Below are positions 43,992-53,083 of a stretch of 64,000 nucleotides of DNA, piece by piece; position 1 is the first letter of the stretch, and every line of letters begins with the position of its first letter. The position numbers and the translations under genes were made by a program. The notes beneath the pieces are model-generated. The model saw only the letters and a program-made list of their open reading frames with translations. It was not told the DNA's origin and made no database searches. Source of the DNA: an uncultured Aquimarina sp. (lineage in GTDB: Bacteria; Bacteroidota; Bacteroidia; Flavobacteriales; Flavobacteriaceae); NCBI GenBank assembly GCA_947498785.1, contig CANMLS010000007.1, positions 95,561 through 159,560 on the forward strand. The letters run 5' to 3'.

Positions 43992-46900
43992 CTAAAATTT
44001 TGATAAATCTTCAATTATTGCCTGTAAACCGCTAAAATTACTTGTTGTACCGCCATCAATCCTTATTACATCAGAAACTTTTAGACTTGGTGTACTTTGT
44101 GATAAAGTTTTACCTAATCCAATCTGATCTATTGCATTAACACTTCTTACAGATAACGCACTACCCTTATTTATATTTTTCCAACCACTGATTTGTCTTG
44201 CAGTGTAACTCGTTCCACTACTTAATTTATTTTCAAGAATAACAACATCTTCTATTACTTCTCCTAATAAATCGTACTTAACCAAAACCTGATCCGCTAT
44301 CATTTTACCTCCTGGAACATCTAATTGTACTTGACTAAATGGAACATACTCATCTATATTTTTACCTAAAGATGATAATTGATCTTTTACCGCATCATAA
44401 GCTTTTCCCGATTTTGTTGAAAATCCGGAAATTAAATCATCTAGTACACTTTTCTCAAATGCTCTACCCTTACCAACAACCTCTGTAAAAAACGAACTTT
44501 TTCCTATTCTATTTACTGTAGCAGAAACAATATCAGCATTTTTTAAATCCCTTAAAGCATCCCAAGCATTTTCTGGATTTTTTAGAATTGTCTCAATTGC
44601 GTCAAAAAGCTTTGAATTGTTCAATTCTCCGCTTAAATCAGAATATTTTCCTAATGCCTTATTTAATTCACTAACTAAAGGTTCTGTCCAATTATCTAAT
44701 TTAGAAAGTACTGATGGATCTAACTTATTTACATTAGCAAATTTAGACCATTTACTTCCTGCTTTTGCTACCAAAGGTATATCATCACCTACTTTTTTCA
44801 TAAAATTCTTAGGGTCATTGGCTCTCCAATTCTCCAAAAATTCATATTGGTGTCCTCCTCCAGGATAATTTTGACCAGCATTGACTCCACTAACTTCTTT
44901 TTGCGGGCCAATAGTACCACTGCGAGTTTGTATAGGTTGTAAAGCTTCATACTCACGTAATACTACGCCGCCATTTTCTGCTGGATTTTTCCAACCTTCT
45001 AATACTGCAAGCTCCTTTCTCAACTCTTCTATACTAGTAATAGGTTTATTAGAACCAAAACCTCCAGGCACTGTTTGGTTGTTTAGGTATTCAACCACAT
45101 AAAACTTCTTACCTTTTTGTATGGTAAAATCAACAACCTCTGTACCGTTCATATACGGCGGACTATTACCACTACGTATATGTAATTCGTTAATCAGATC
45201 ACCACTTCTTTTAAATCCTTTTTTATACTGAGGTCTAAAGATAGGACTACCTTTATAATCCTTTATAACTACAACATCATCATATACCTTACCATTAACT
45301 TTAATTTTTACAGATATAGGGCCTTCCAAACCGGGTATAGGCTTATAATTATCTGCTCTTGCATACATATCGATTCTTTGTAAAAATCCTTCTGGATCGA
45401 TTTTGCAAAATGTCTTGCCTTCAAATTTTAAGACTAATAGTTTATTAACAATTTCCTTTTTTATTTTATTTGGAAATTTACTCACCATTTTGCCAATCAA
45501 AGGTGCTTTATCCATATAAAACTGAAGTGCCATTTCTTTGGACGCTTGATGAATCTTTTTAAATTTATTAGAGGCTCCTGTTCCTAATCCAGCTAATTTT
45601 GTTCTAAGATTACTTTCTAAATCTGATACTTTTTTAAAAAGTTGAGCTCTTGCCGTTGGATTGTTTTTTAACTCTTTTAAAATATCCGGTAATTTGGTGA
45701 TGAATTTTTGTGTATCTACTGTTATACCACTTAATTTATCACCCGCTTTAAAACTCATTCCTTTTGCTAGGTCATACCAATTACCTGCTCCTTTTCTTAT
45801 CTTTACCAACCCTTTAGGGAGACTTTGTAATGCTGTAGGTAAATTAACAAGTCCCCATATCATATTGGCCATCTCGAGAGTGTTAACAAAATCACTACCA
45901 AGTGCTTCCCCCATTTCTTCTTTGTAAATTGCAATAGCCGCATCCGTTCCTGCAAAGAATATTTCTGCTACTGCTGCCATGACGGCAGGTGTTAAAGCAC
46001 CTCCAGAACCAGCAATAACTACAGCCGAAGCAATAACAACTACTGCATCCATAGTTACTCTGGCAGCAACAGAATTTTGTTGCGACTCTATACTTTTACC
46101 CATCCAAGCTACATAAAATGCAGGTACAGCTATAATATCTCCTTTAGAGAAAGAAGCTTGAGAATTAATTTTGGTATCTTCAACAAATTCAATAAAAATA
46201 TATTCAAAAGGATCAAAAGATTCATCCATTATTTCTTTGCCTCCAATTTGCAAATTGATACTAATTATCTTTGAATCTTCTGCTTTTACATCTGCTTCAA
46301 GATCATATGTATTTTTCCCATCAGTCGAATTAAAGAAATTGGCTCTACACATGGGTAGATACTTTGTCTTAATTTTATCTATTTTATTAGGAGACTTATT
46401 AAGGTAATCCTGTTCACTATTAAAATGTTTTTCATATTTAGATTTCTCCCAACCTATTTCTTTTTTAGAAAGCTGTAAAAGATTTGATAAATTGGTAGCA
46501 AAATTAGCTAACCTTTCATTATCACTATCAATTGAAGCCCACCAATTTTTGGTCCGAAGAATAGTCCAGATTTCCTTAAATAATTCATAATCTCCATTTC
46601 CTTTTAGAGCCCCAACTATAGACTCTGCATCTCCAGGAGTCAGTCCATTAAACATAGAAGAGATTACATCTTCTGTATCAGAATACCAGAACCAACTCCA
46701 ATCATCACCTTCTGCTACTGCATGTTTAATAATAGCAATACGATCATCTACATCTCCAAAACCTTCGAGTATTAAACTAATGTAATAGTTAATAAAATCA
46801 ATCTGCTTATCATAACCGCTTAGAACTCCTTCAGCAGTCATTTTATTAAAATATTCGTAATTTTTCTCTCCTGTTCCTAAAATCCCCCCTTTATAGGTTA

Positions 46901-48974
46901 AGAAATTATAAATTTCCTGACGATCATTTTTATTTTCAATATTCTTAAAAATATTTACTACGAGATTTTCATGAGCTCTATTAAAACCAGAATCATTATC
47001 TATTGCCCATTTGGCCAGTTCAAGACGAGTTTTAATATCTTTTTGGGAATCAAGAATTTTTGTTAATCCTTCATAAAAAACATTAGCATAGAGTTCGTAA
47101 TCTTTTTCAGAAGTCTTTTCTATAATTAGCTTAAGGTTTTTAAGCTTTTCTCCACCTTCTTCCTTTGTAAAATATGCATATATATCAGAAGATTCTACAG
47201 GAACATGTCCAAACATTCTAAAAACGAGTTCAGCTATTCGTAAGCGCCGAATTGGATCAACAAAAAAGTCTACTTGTTTATTATTAAAAGCTATTTCTAA
47301 AAATTCAACATATACTTTTTGGTTCTTTCTTGCAGCAAAAAACTCACCCAATGCATCTCCAACATCTCTTAAATTCTGTTGGTCATGAGCGACAACCTCC
47401 CAAGTTAAAAATTGCAATATATTAAGTAACTCTTTATATTCATTATCAACCAAGAATTTTTCAAAATTTTCATCATCACTATCAATATTGAAACCTAACA
47501 CTTTGGTTATAGCTTTTGCAATAGGGTTTTTATCCCAGTTAAAATCCTTCTCTGCAACCAAAAATGTTTGTAAAAGATACCCTCGTTCTTTTTTAAGATA
47601 TTCTCCCTGATTTTGATTTCCAATAAAGAGTAGTGCTCCAATAAATGAGGTATAGTTATCTCCATCAAATGGATTAATGGATCTATCATCCATTTCTTGT
47701 AATAGTGTTCTAAGAAGTTCATTTTTACCATCAGCACCTCTAAAATCTGCGAACAAACTAGCATAATCTTTACTTTGGATATTATGTAAAAGGTATAAAA
47801 CAACCGCTTCTTCTTTGTCATTTATATCTTGTTCTGAGATACTCTTTATCGCTTTTATAATTACAGAATACTCGACATCGCTTAACACACTAGAGCACAA
47901 ACGTCTTGTAGCGTTAACAATTTTCTCAACATCTTTAGTATTAACTGCTGCAATAAATTTAGCTTTTTGACTTTGTCCTTCTTCACTACTCAGGCTACTA
48001 CATTTACTATTATTAATCATCCCTTTAAGAATTTCTTCCAAAAATTGAGATTCTGGAAGATCTGCTTCAACTAGATAATTATACCAACCATTTATTCTTT
48101 TGTGATTTCGGTCACCACTAGTACTTGAAAGATTTGCAAAATGAGCTTTGAGTAAATCTCCATCAACTTTTTCTACGTTATTCCCAAGTAGGTAGTTTTT
48201 GAATGACCACCAGGAAATATTTGCTTTATTGGCTTCTCCTGCCTTATCTCCTTTTAAAATTGCAAAATAATATCGAGATAATGCAATAGCACCTGAACCC
48301 CCTGATTTACTTAAAGTTTGTTGTACAAGAGCTTTTTTGTTTTTATCTGCTTCTCCATTTTTCTTAAAAAACTCTTTTAACGTTTCATACGTTTTTCCTG
48401 CCGCTTGAGAATTATCCGTCTCTACTGGGCTTTCAAATGCCTTTTTGTAGTAATCCCGAAGTTCTGTTGTGGAGGAAGATGAAACTTTGTATTTATCTCT
48501 AAATGGAAAAAAAGGTGCGGCAATAGCTTTTTTTCGATTTGCCACTCCATAGTAGATCACTGGTTTACCAGCATCTGTCAATTTTTTATTGACCTCTTCA
48601 AGCTTGGTATTTAATGCAGTAATATCTAAAGGAGTATTGCCAATCCCAATATCTGTTAAATCTAATTGATCTTCTACATACCCCGAAAGAAGCGTAGGAT
48701 TAAAGGTATCATCCCCAACAACATAAACATACCAGTTTTTATTACTTTTATTATTTGCTTCGTTTTTTTTATTGTAGTTTATTAAAAACTCTAATTGATT
48801 GGAAATACCAACATTTACTTCTTCTATAGTTTTAAAATCAACAGTATTAGCAGATGGAGTTTTATCGTTTGCAAAAACAGTTGACTGTATCCCCAAAAAG
48901 AATAATACTGTGCAAAAAAACCTAATCATTGTTTTCGTATAGTATATAGACATAGTAAACTTTTTATATATCAT
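43992..48974 (-). CDS. Very large exported protein with C-terminal PD-(D/E)xK nuclease signature, putative polymorphic toxin
   Basis: This 1660-residue protein has a signal peptide (residues 16-36, MIRFFCTVLFFLGIQSTVFA), so the real start may be the ATG at 48929. Residues about 100-950 form a long helical repeat region. Residues about 968-1005 are hydrophobic, like pretoxin segments. Residues about 1290-1385 resemble TNT NAD-glycohydrolases (SGTIGPQ and PGGGHQYEF). The last 160 residues suggest a restriction-endonuclease-like nuclease: Glu near 1504 (GRAFEKSVLDDL), Asp1561 (IADQVLVKYD), Glu1581-Asn-Lys1583 (VVILENKLSSG) and Gln1594. It has no type IX sorting domain. The two small genes downstream are candidate immunity genes. 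Confidence 0.75.
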   Translation of the reverse strand: MIYKKFTMSIYYTKTMIRFFCTVLFFLGIQSTVFANDKTPSANTVDFKTIEEVNVGISNQLEFLINYNKKNEANNKSNKNWYVYVVGDDTFNPTLLSGYVEDQLDLTDIGIGNTPLDITALNTKLEEVNKKLTDAGKPVIYYGVANRKKAIAAPFFPFRDKYKVSSSSTTELRDYYKKAFESPVETDNSQAAGKTYETLKEFFKKNGEADKNKKALVQQTLSKSGGSGAIALSRYYFAILKGDKAGEANKANISWWSFKNYLLGNNVEKVDGDLLKAHFANLSSTSGDRNHKRINGWYNYLVEADLPESQFLEEILKGMINNSKCSSLSSEEGQSQKAKFIAAVNTKDVEKIVNATRRLCSSVLSDVEYSVIIKAIKSISEQDINDKEEAVVLYLLHNIQSKDYASLFADFRGADGKNELLRTLLQEMDDRSINPFDGDNYTSFIGALLFIGNQNQGEYLKKERGYLLQTFLVAEKDFNWDKNPIAKAITKVLGFNIDSDDENFEKFLVDNEYKELLNILQFLTWEVVAHDQQNLRDVGDALGEFFAARKNQKVYVEFLEIAFNNKQVDFFVDPIRRLRIAELVFRMFGHVPVESSDIYAYFTKEEGGEKLKNLKLIIEKTSEKDYELYANVFYEGLTKILDSQKDIKTRLELAKWAIDNDSGFNRAHENLVVNIFKNIENKNDRQEIYNFLTYKGGILGTGEKNYEYFNKMTAEGVLSGYDKQIDFINYYISLILEGFGDVDDRIAIIKHAVAEGDDWSWFWYSDTEDVISSMFNGLTPGDAESIVGALKGNGDYELFKEIWTILRTKNWWASIDSDNERLANFATNLSNLLQLSKKEIGWEKSKYEKHFNSEQDYLNKSPNKIDKIKTKYLPMCRANFFNSTDGKNTYDLEADVKAEDSKIISINLQIGGKEIMDESFDPFEYIFIEFVEDTKINSQASFSKGDIIAVPAFYVAWMGKSIESQQNSVAARVTMDAVVVIASAVVIAGSGGALTPAVMAAVAEIFFAGTDAAIAIYKEEMGEALGSDFVNTLEMANMIWGLVNLPTALQSLPKGLVKIRKGAGNWYDLAKGMSFKAGDKLSGITVDTQKFITKLPDILKELKNNPTARAQLFKKVSDLESNLRTKLAGLGTGASNKFKKIHQASKEMALQFYMDKAPLIGKMVSKFPNKIKKEIVNKLLVLKFEGKTFCKIDPEGFLQRIDMYARADNYKPIPGLEGPISVKIKVNGKVYDDVVVIKDYKGSPIFRPQYKKGFKRSGDLINELHIRSGNSPPYMNGTEVVDFTIQKGKKFYVVEYLNNQTVPGGFGSNKPITSIEELRKELAVLEGWKNPAENGGVVLREYEALQPIQTRSGTIGPQKEVSGVNAGQNYPGGGHQYEFLENWRANDPKNFMKKVGDDIPLVAKAGSKWSKFANVNKLDPSVLSKLDNWTEPLVSELNKALGKYSDLSGELNNSKLFDAIETILKNPENAWDALRDLKNADIVSATVNRIGKSSFFTEVVGKGRAFEKSVLDDLISGFSTKSGKAYDAVKDQLSSLGKNIDEYVPFSQVQLDVPGGKMIADQVLVKYDLLGEVIEDVVILENKLSSGTSYTARQISGWKNINKGSALSVRSVNAIDQIGLGKTLSQSTPSLKVSDVIRIDGGTTSNFSGLQAIIEDLSKF

Positions 48975-48995
48975 AGTTTTCTAAAAACCTTAATT

Positions 48996-49436
48996 TTAAA
49001 ATCTTCCTCCCCAATTTGCCAACTCTATAAACTGACAGGTCTCAAGATCTAAATATTGTAATTCAAAATACATTCCGCCATCAGAAATCATCATTTCTGC
49101 ATATTCCTTCCCTTCTATTGTTTTCATTCCGGTAAGAGTATCCAAAAAGCCTTGTTGAGGCTTTTCTTCAAGAACCTTTCCCCAAAAATTTTTCACTTTA
49201 TCCTTATGCGGATGAATAATCCAAACATCTCTTCCTGGCCTTGAATGCTCTTCATTTTTAATACCATGTATCATTTTTTCCGATTTAAAATACGGTGCTT
49301 CTATCCAAGATTTCAAAGTATCATCTTCATTATACACGGCTGCATTTTTCGGATGTTTATACTCAGAATTTTTGCCATAAATGACGAGTTTCAAATTATT
49401 TGGTAATGAATATTCTTTATTGTTATGTATCTGCAT
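48996..49436 (-). CDS. Hypothetical 146-residue protein upstream of toxin
   Basis: This soluble protein has no signal peptide and is rich in aromatic residues (SWIEAPYFKSEKMIHGI, VWIIHPHKDKVKNFWGKV). It sits between the TANFOR-like gene and the putative toxin gene with 6-nt and 21-nt gaps, so it is co-transcribed. It could be an adaptor or chaperone for toxin loading, or an orphan immunity protein of an older toxin. I recognise no family. Confidence 0.65.
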   Translation of the reverse strand: MQIHNNKEYSLPNNLKLVIYGKNSEYKHPKNAAVYNEDDTLKSWIEAPYFKSEKMIHGIKNEEHSRPGRDVWIIHPHKDKVKNFWGKVLEEKPQQGFLDTLTGMKTIEGKEYAEMMISDGGMYFELQYLDLETCQFIELANWGGRF

Positions 49437-49442
49437 AATCTC

Positions 49443-51680
49443 CTACTGTTCCAAATAATTATATTTATACTTATTGATTAAGCCTTTTAGTGCTTTTTCT
49501 ACAGATTCCATAAGAGTATCAATTGTCTCAATTTCAGAATCTCCATCATCTTGAGATTTCTTCAAAATTTTAGGTAAGTCAATATCTGTCTCTAGAGCTT
49601 TGGTTATAAACTCTTTAACCGTTTCTTTATCCTCTTTATTTTCAGCTATAGCTTTAGAAAAGAAGTAAAGATGAAACTTCTCCTGAACATCAAACGCTTG
49701 AGCAAACTCTTCTGGAACATTGCTGATTTCAGCCTCTCCTTCGAATTCAAATTCAAACTCGCCATCTACATTATCTTCTTCTTGTGTTGTTGTATCAGAT
49801 GAAGAAGCTCCTAAATTATAAATTTCTTCATATGCACTTAATAAATTTGATTCTTGTGATTTATTTTGTCTGTAGTACTTTTCTATTGCCTTAATAATTA
49901 AATCAGAAATCTTATCCTTAACCTCATCCAGTTTATCGGCTATCTCTTCATTTAAAGCATCGATTTGATTTTGTATTTCTTCTTTTTCTTCTTCTGTTTC
50001 TGCCGCTGCCAAATCATCTTCAAGAGTACTTACCTGATCACTCAACTCTCTTACATCTGCTATCTCGTCTGCTGGTAAATCTCCATTTATCTTATCCAAT
50101 AAAGCATCAATATCTTCTCCAGTCAATTCTCCTTCTCTAATTTTATCTGCAACATCTTCTAACACATCCAAAATACTTTCAGTAAGATCTATAACCGCAT
50201 CAATTTCATTCTGAATATCGTCTACCCCTCCCCAATTTTCATCATAATCAGTCACAACTACACCATCCATCAACTGGTAATCTGTATTAATGCGAATACC
50301 GTCAAAACTTACTTTAAGTCTGGTATCTTGCAAATACGGAACAACGATATATCCCCAACCAGAGAAAGATCCGTTTGCTCCTTCTACTTCTTTAACTTTT
50401 ACTGGGAAATCCCCTGCAGTAAACACTTCATTTACCACTAGTTGTTCTAAAGGGTCTTGATTAGTAATTACAATCTCAGGGGTTATACCACAATTATAAG
50501 TAGATGTTTCATCAGAGGTAATTGTAGTTGTAAATTGATAAATTTGAGAATAGGTATATGGGCCATTATCAAGACATTGCCCTCCTACTCTAAATTCATA
50601 AGTAGTACCTGGTTCGAGATTATAAATCGTAGTATTTTCATTTATAGTTCCATTTTCAAACCAAATTGCATTTTCTGTATCTTTTTTACGGTATTGCACA
50701 TTATATCTTAAATGTTCTACACCTTGCCAAAGAATTTTTTCTGAAGTAGTGCTTTTAGCCTCTGCAAGAATATATTCTGGCTCTCCACAACTACCAGTAT
50801 ATGTAAAATAGTATATTTCACTATATCCATCATTTTTAAAAACCGAAGTTTCACTAATTCCATCACTAACCATTGCCCTTACGCGCCATCCATATGTCTT
50901 ATCTGGTAAAAGTGGCGTCTCGCCTGGTCCATACAACAATGTCGTAGCAAAAGTATTCGTCTGATACAAGGGTCGGCTCGCTAAAAAAGCTGCCTGAGGA
51001 TCCATCTGGTTATCCCAAATTTCTGCTAAAGTAAATTCATATTCTACATTAGTTGCGTTAAGATGGCGAGGAGTCCATTGAAAAATAATATTTTGAGGAT
51101 CTCGCATTAATACTTGTTCTCCTCTATTAGGAATATTTAAAAAAGGCGGATCATTTAGTACCAAATAAACTGCAGTACAACTTTTTCGTGAAATTTGTTG
51201 TCCGGATTGTGCATCATATACTTCAAAACAAAAACGATATAATCCTTCTGGCAAAGGAATACTATATTGTTGTGGATTAATTCCTCTCAGGTTTTGAAGC
51301 TGAAAATAGGGTTGTAGATCAATATTACTAAGACGTAATGGCACTCCCCCATCTAAAAATATTGGATTTGCTCCAATAACAACATCGTTACTTTGGATAG
51401 ATAGTCCTGCATTATTTTCTACATAGAATTTAAGATTAACCTGACGATTAGATTCTGTAATATCAGTCAATAATAAATTAAGTATTAACTTATCTGTAAC
51501 AGAAGTACTATACTCTGATAGTTTTAAACTATATGGTGGTATTACTTGAGGAGTAACATTTACAGGAAAAACTTGCGCCTGTGCCACATAGGAAAACATT
51601 AAAACAACAAGTGCTATTATGCATCTATATTTTGTAAACATACATGATTTTTTTATCCTATTTATTATACTTAGATCCAT
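49443..51680 (-). CDS. Exported TANFOR-like / Fn3 / coiled-coil surface protein
   Basis: This exported protein of about 745 residues has a signal peptide (MFTKYRCIIALVVLMFSYVA). The first domain (about residues 35-190) starts FPVNVTPQVIPPYSLKLSEY and fits the TANFOR family. It is followed by fibronectin type III-like units (about 190-395, with FQWTPRHLNATNVEYEF and YNVQYRKKDTENAIWF). The segment GSFSGWGYIVVPYL (about 430-480) is another element I associate with TANFOR proteins. The rest is an acidic coiled coil (about 490-610) with a variable tail. I chose the ATG at 51680; a TTG at 51689 or the ATG at 51641 is also possible. It may be the scaffold that presents the toxin. Confidence 0.78.
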   Translation of the reverse strand: MDLSIINRIKKSCMFTKYRCIIALVVLMFSYVAQAQVFPVNVTPQVIPPYSLKLSEYSTSVTDKLILNLLLTDITESNRQVNLKFYVENNAGLSIQSNDVVIGANPIFLDGGVPLRLSNIDLQPYFQLQNLRGINPQQYSIPLPEGLYRFCFEVYDAQSGQQISRKSCTAVYLVLNDPPFLNIPNRGEQVLMRDPQNIIFQWTPRHLNATNVEYEFTLAEIWDNQMDPQAAFLASRPLYQTNTFATTLLYGPGETPLLPDKTYGWRVRAMVSDGISETSVFKNDGYSEIYYFTYTGSCGEPEYILAEAKSTTSEKILWQGVEHLRYNVQYRKKDTENAIWFENGTINENTTIYNLEPGTTYEFRVGGQCLDNGPYTYSQIYQFTTTITSDETSTYNCGITPEIVITNQDPLEQLVVNEVFTAGDFPVKVKEVEGANGSFSGWGYIVVPYLQDTRLKVSFDGIRINTDYQLMDGVVVTDYDENWGGVDDIQNEIDAVIDLTESILDVLEDVADKIREGELTGEDIDALLDKINGDLPADEIADVRELSDQVSTLEDDLAAAETEEEKEEIQNQIDALNEEIADKLDEVKDKISDLIIKAIEKYYRQNKSQESNLLSAYEEIYNLGASSSDTTTQEEDNVDGEFEFEFEGEAEISNVPEEFAQAFDVQEKFHLYFFSKAIAENKEDKETVKEFITKALETDIDLPKILKKSQDDGDSEIETIDTLMESVEKALKGLINKYKYNYLEQ

Positions 51681-51689
51681 AAAAATCAA

Positions 51690-53039
51690 TTATTCTTTTT
51701 GGACTTTAATATCTACGGAGATGAAAGAGTTTTGTCCATCATTGACAAAGTTCTTAATCTTTATTGCTCCTTTTTTTCCTTCTTGAGTCTGAAAAAGAAC
51801 AATTCTTGGCAATACACTATTATCAAAATCCTGAAGTCCACCTGGAGTTTCTTCTATCAGCAAGCTGCTTAATAAAGTATCATCTTGCATCGCATCAAAT
51901 TGAGCAACCGATAATGAAGCAGAACAACCACATAGTTCTTGAGAATTTATAAAAATTGTACTCTTAGGATTTTGCAAAGCATCAAATGTTGTTCCTGACA
52001 ACTCATCAGGGCTCACAAAACGATTACGTACAAATGTACTACTTAGTCCAAAAAACACAATATCAATACGTTCTGATATCGCCGTAGTAATTTCTTCTGC
52101 TGTGTACACTGTTCGATCCGCTATACTATAAAAACTACCTGTAGTATTAGAAGTATGCGCTGTGTTTATTCCTAACCTAATATCATTTAATTCTCTAAGG
52201 TTAGTGTTCGTGAAAAATGAAATCTCTTTACTAAGTGATTTTGTTTCTTTCCCGTTTAAAGCTGTCAAAGTAATGGTTTTTGGTCCCGTTTGATTGAAAA
52301 CAACCTCGGGGTTTTCATCATTGGATGTTAATACATTAGCTCCTTGAAATTCCCATTGATATGAGGTTGCACTTATTGACTTATTTTCAAACTGTATTCT
52401 TACGGGTATTTGAAGATCATCATCATCAAAAGCTATTTCAAAATCAAAATCAGGAACTAAAAATGGCGCTACTGTAATTGTTTTTTGTTGACTATATGTC
52501 TCTCTTCCATTACTTATCTCCAAAGTTATTTCATGATCACCTGGTTCTGTAAATACAACTTCACCTGGATTTTCACTAGAAGAATTTGCCGGAGTTCCTC
52601 CTTCGAATGTCCAAGAAAAACTGTCGGCTCCTGAAGAATTATTTTGAATACTAAATGTTGCTGGAGAAAAATTATCTACCAAATTTGTTACTTCAAAATC
52701 AATTAATACAGGATCATCTATTTGAATTTCTAATATCTTGGTATCCATTGACCCATCCTGATTACTAGCTGTTAATTCTATAGTATATGTTCCTTTTGCC
52801 TCATATTGTATCACTCCTGGATTACGGTTCACCGATCTTGATGGCACTCCTCCTTCAAAAGTCCATTCATAATCCTCTCCTCCTTCTGTTTTATTAAAGA
52901 ACACTACTTGCACCGGAATTGAAAAATCATCATTAAACACATCAAATTCGAAATCTACAATGACAGGTACTGCCTCTTCTTTGGCACAGCCATAGAGAGT
53001 AAACACTAGTATCATTAATATAAATCTTATTTTATTCAT
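51690..53039 (-). CDS. Lipoprotein with three PKD domains
   Basis: This 449-residue lipoprotein has a signal peptide and lipobox ending GCAKEE (Cys18). Three PKD (polycystic-kidney-disease, immunoglobulin-like) domains follow at about residues 28-110, 113-190 and 195-275, each with the signature GxYxWTFEGG or EWTFEGGVP (for example SFSWTFEGGTPANSS). The last 170 residues form a separate domain (about residues 280-449) of unknown fold. PKD domains mediate surface protein-protein or glycan contacts. The next gene starts within a few nucleotides, so it belongs to the operon. Confidence 0.88.
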   Translation of the reverse strand: MNKIRFILMILVFTLYGCAKEEAVPVIVDFEFDVFNDDFSIPVQVVFFNKTEGGEDYEWTFEGGVPSRSVNRNPGVIQYEAKGTYTIELTASNQDGSMDTKILEIQIDDPVLIDFEVTNLVDNFSPATFSIQNNSSGADSFSWTFEGGTPANSSSENPGEVVFTEPGDHEITLEISNGRETYSQQKTITVAPFLVPDFDFEIAFDDDDLQIPVRIQFENKSISATSYQWEFQGANVLTSNDENPEVVFNQTGPKTITLTALNGKETKSLSKEISFFTNTNLRELNDIRLGINTAHTSNTTGSFYSIADRTVYTAEEITTAISERIDIVFFGLSSTFVRNRFVSPDELSGTTFDALQNPKSTIFINSQELCGCSASLSVAQFDAMQDDTLLSSLLIEETPGGLQDFDNSVLPRIVLFQTQEGKKGAIKIKNFVNDGQNSFISVDIKVQKE

Positions 53040-53083
53040 CGTATAAAAGATCTCTTATATTAAGTGTAAAAAAATTGAAAAAA

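Noticed and set aside
43992..48974. RHS/YD-repeat toxin
   Set aside because: No YD repeats were found in the 1660-residue protein; the long helical region is of another kind.
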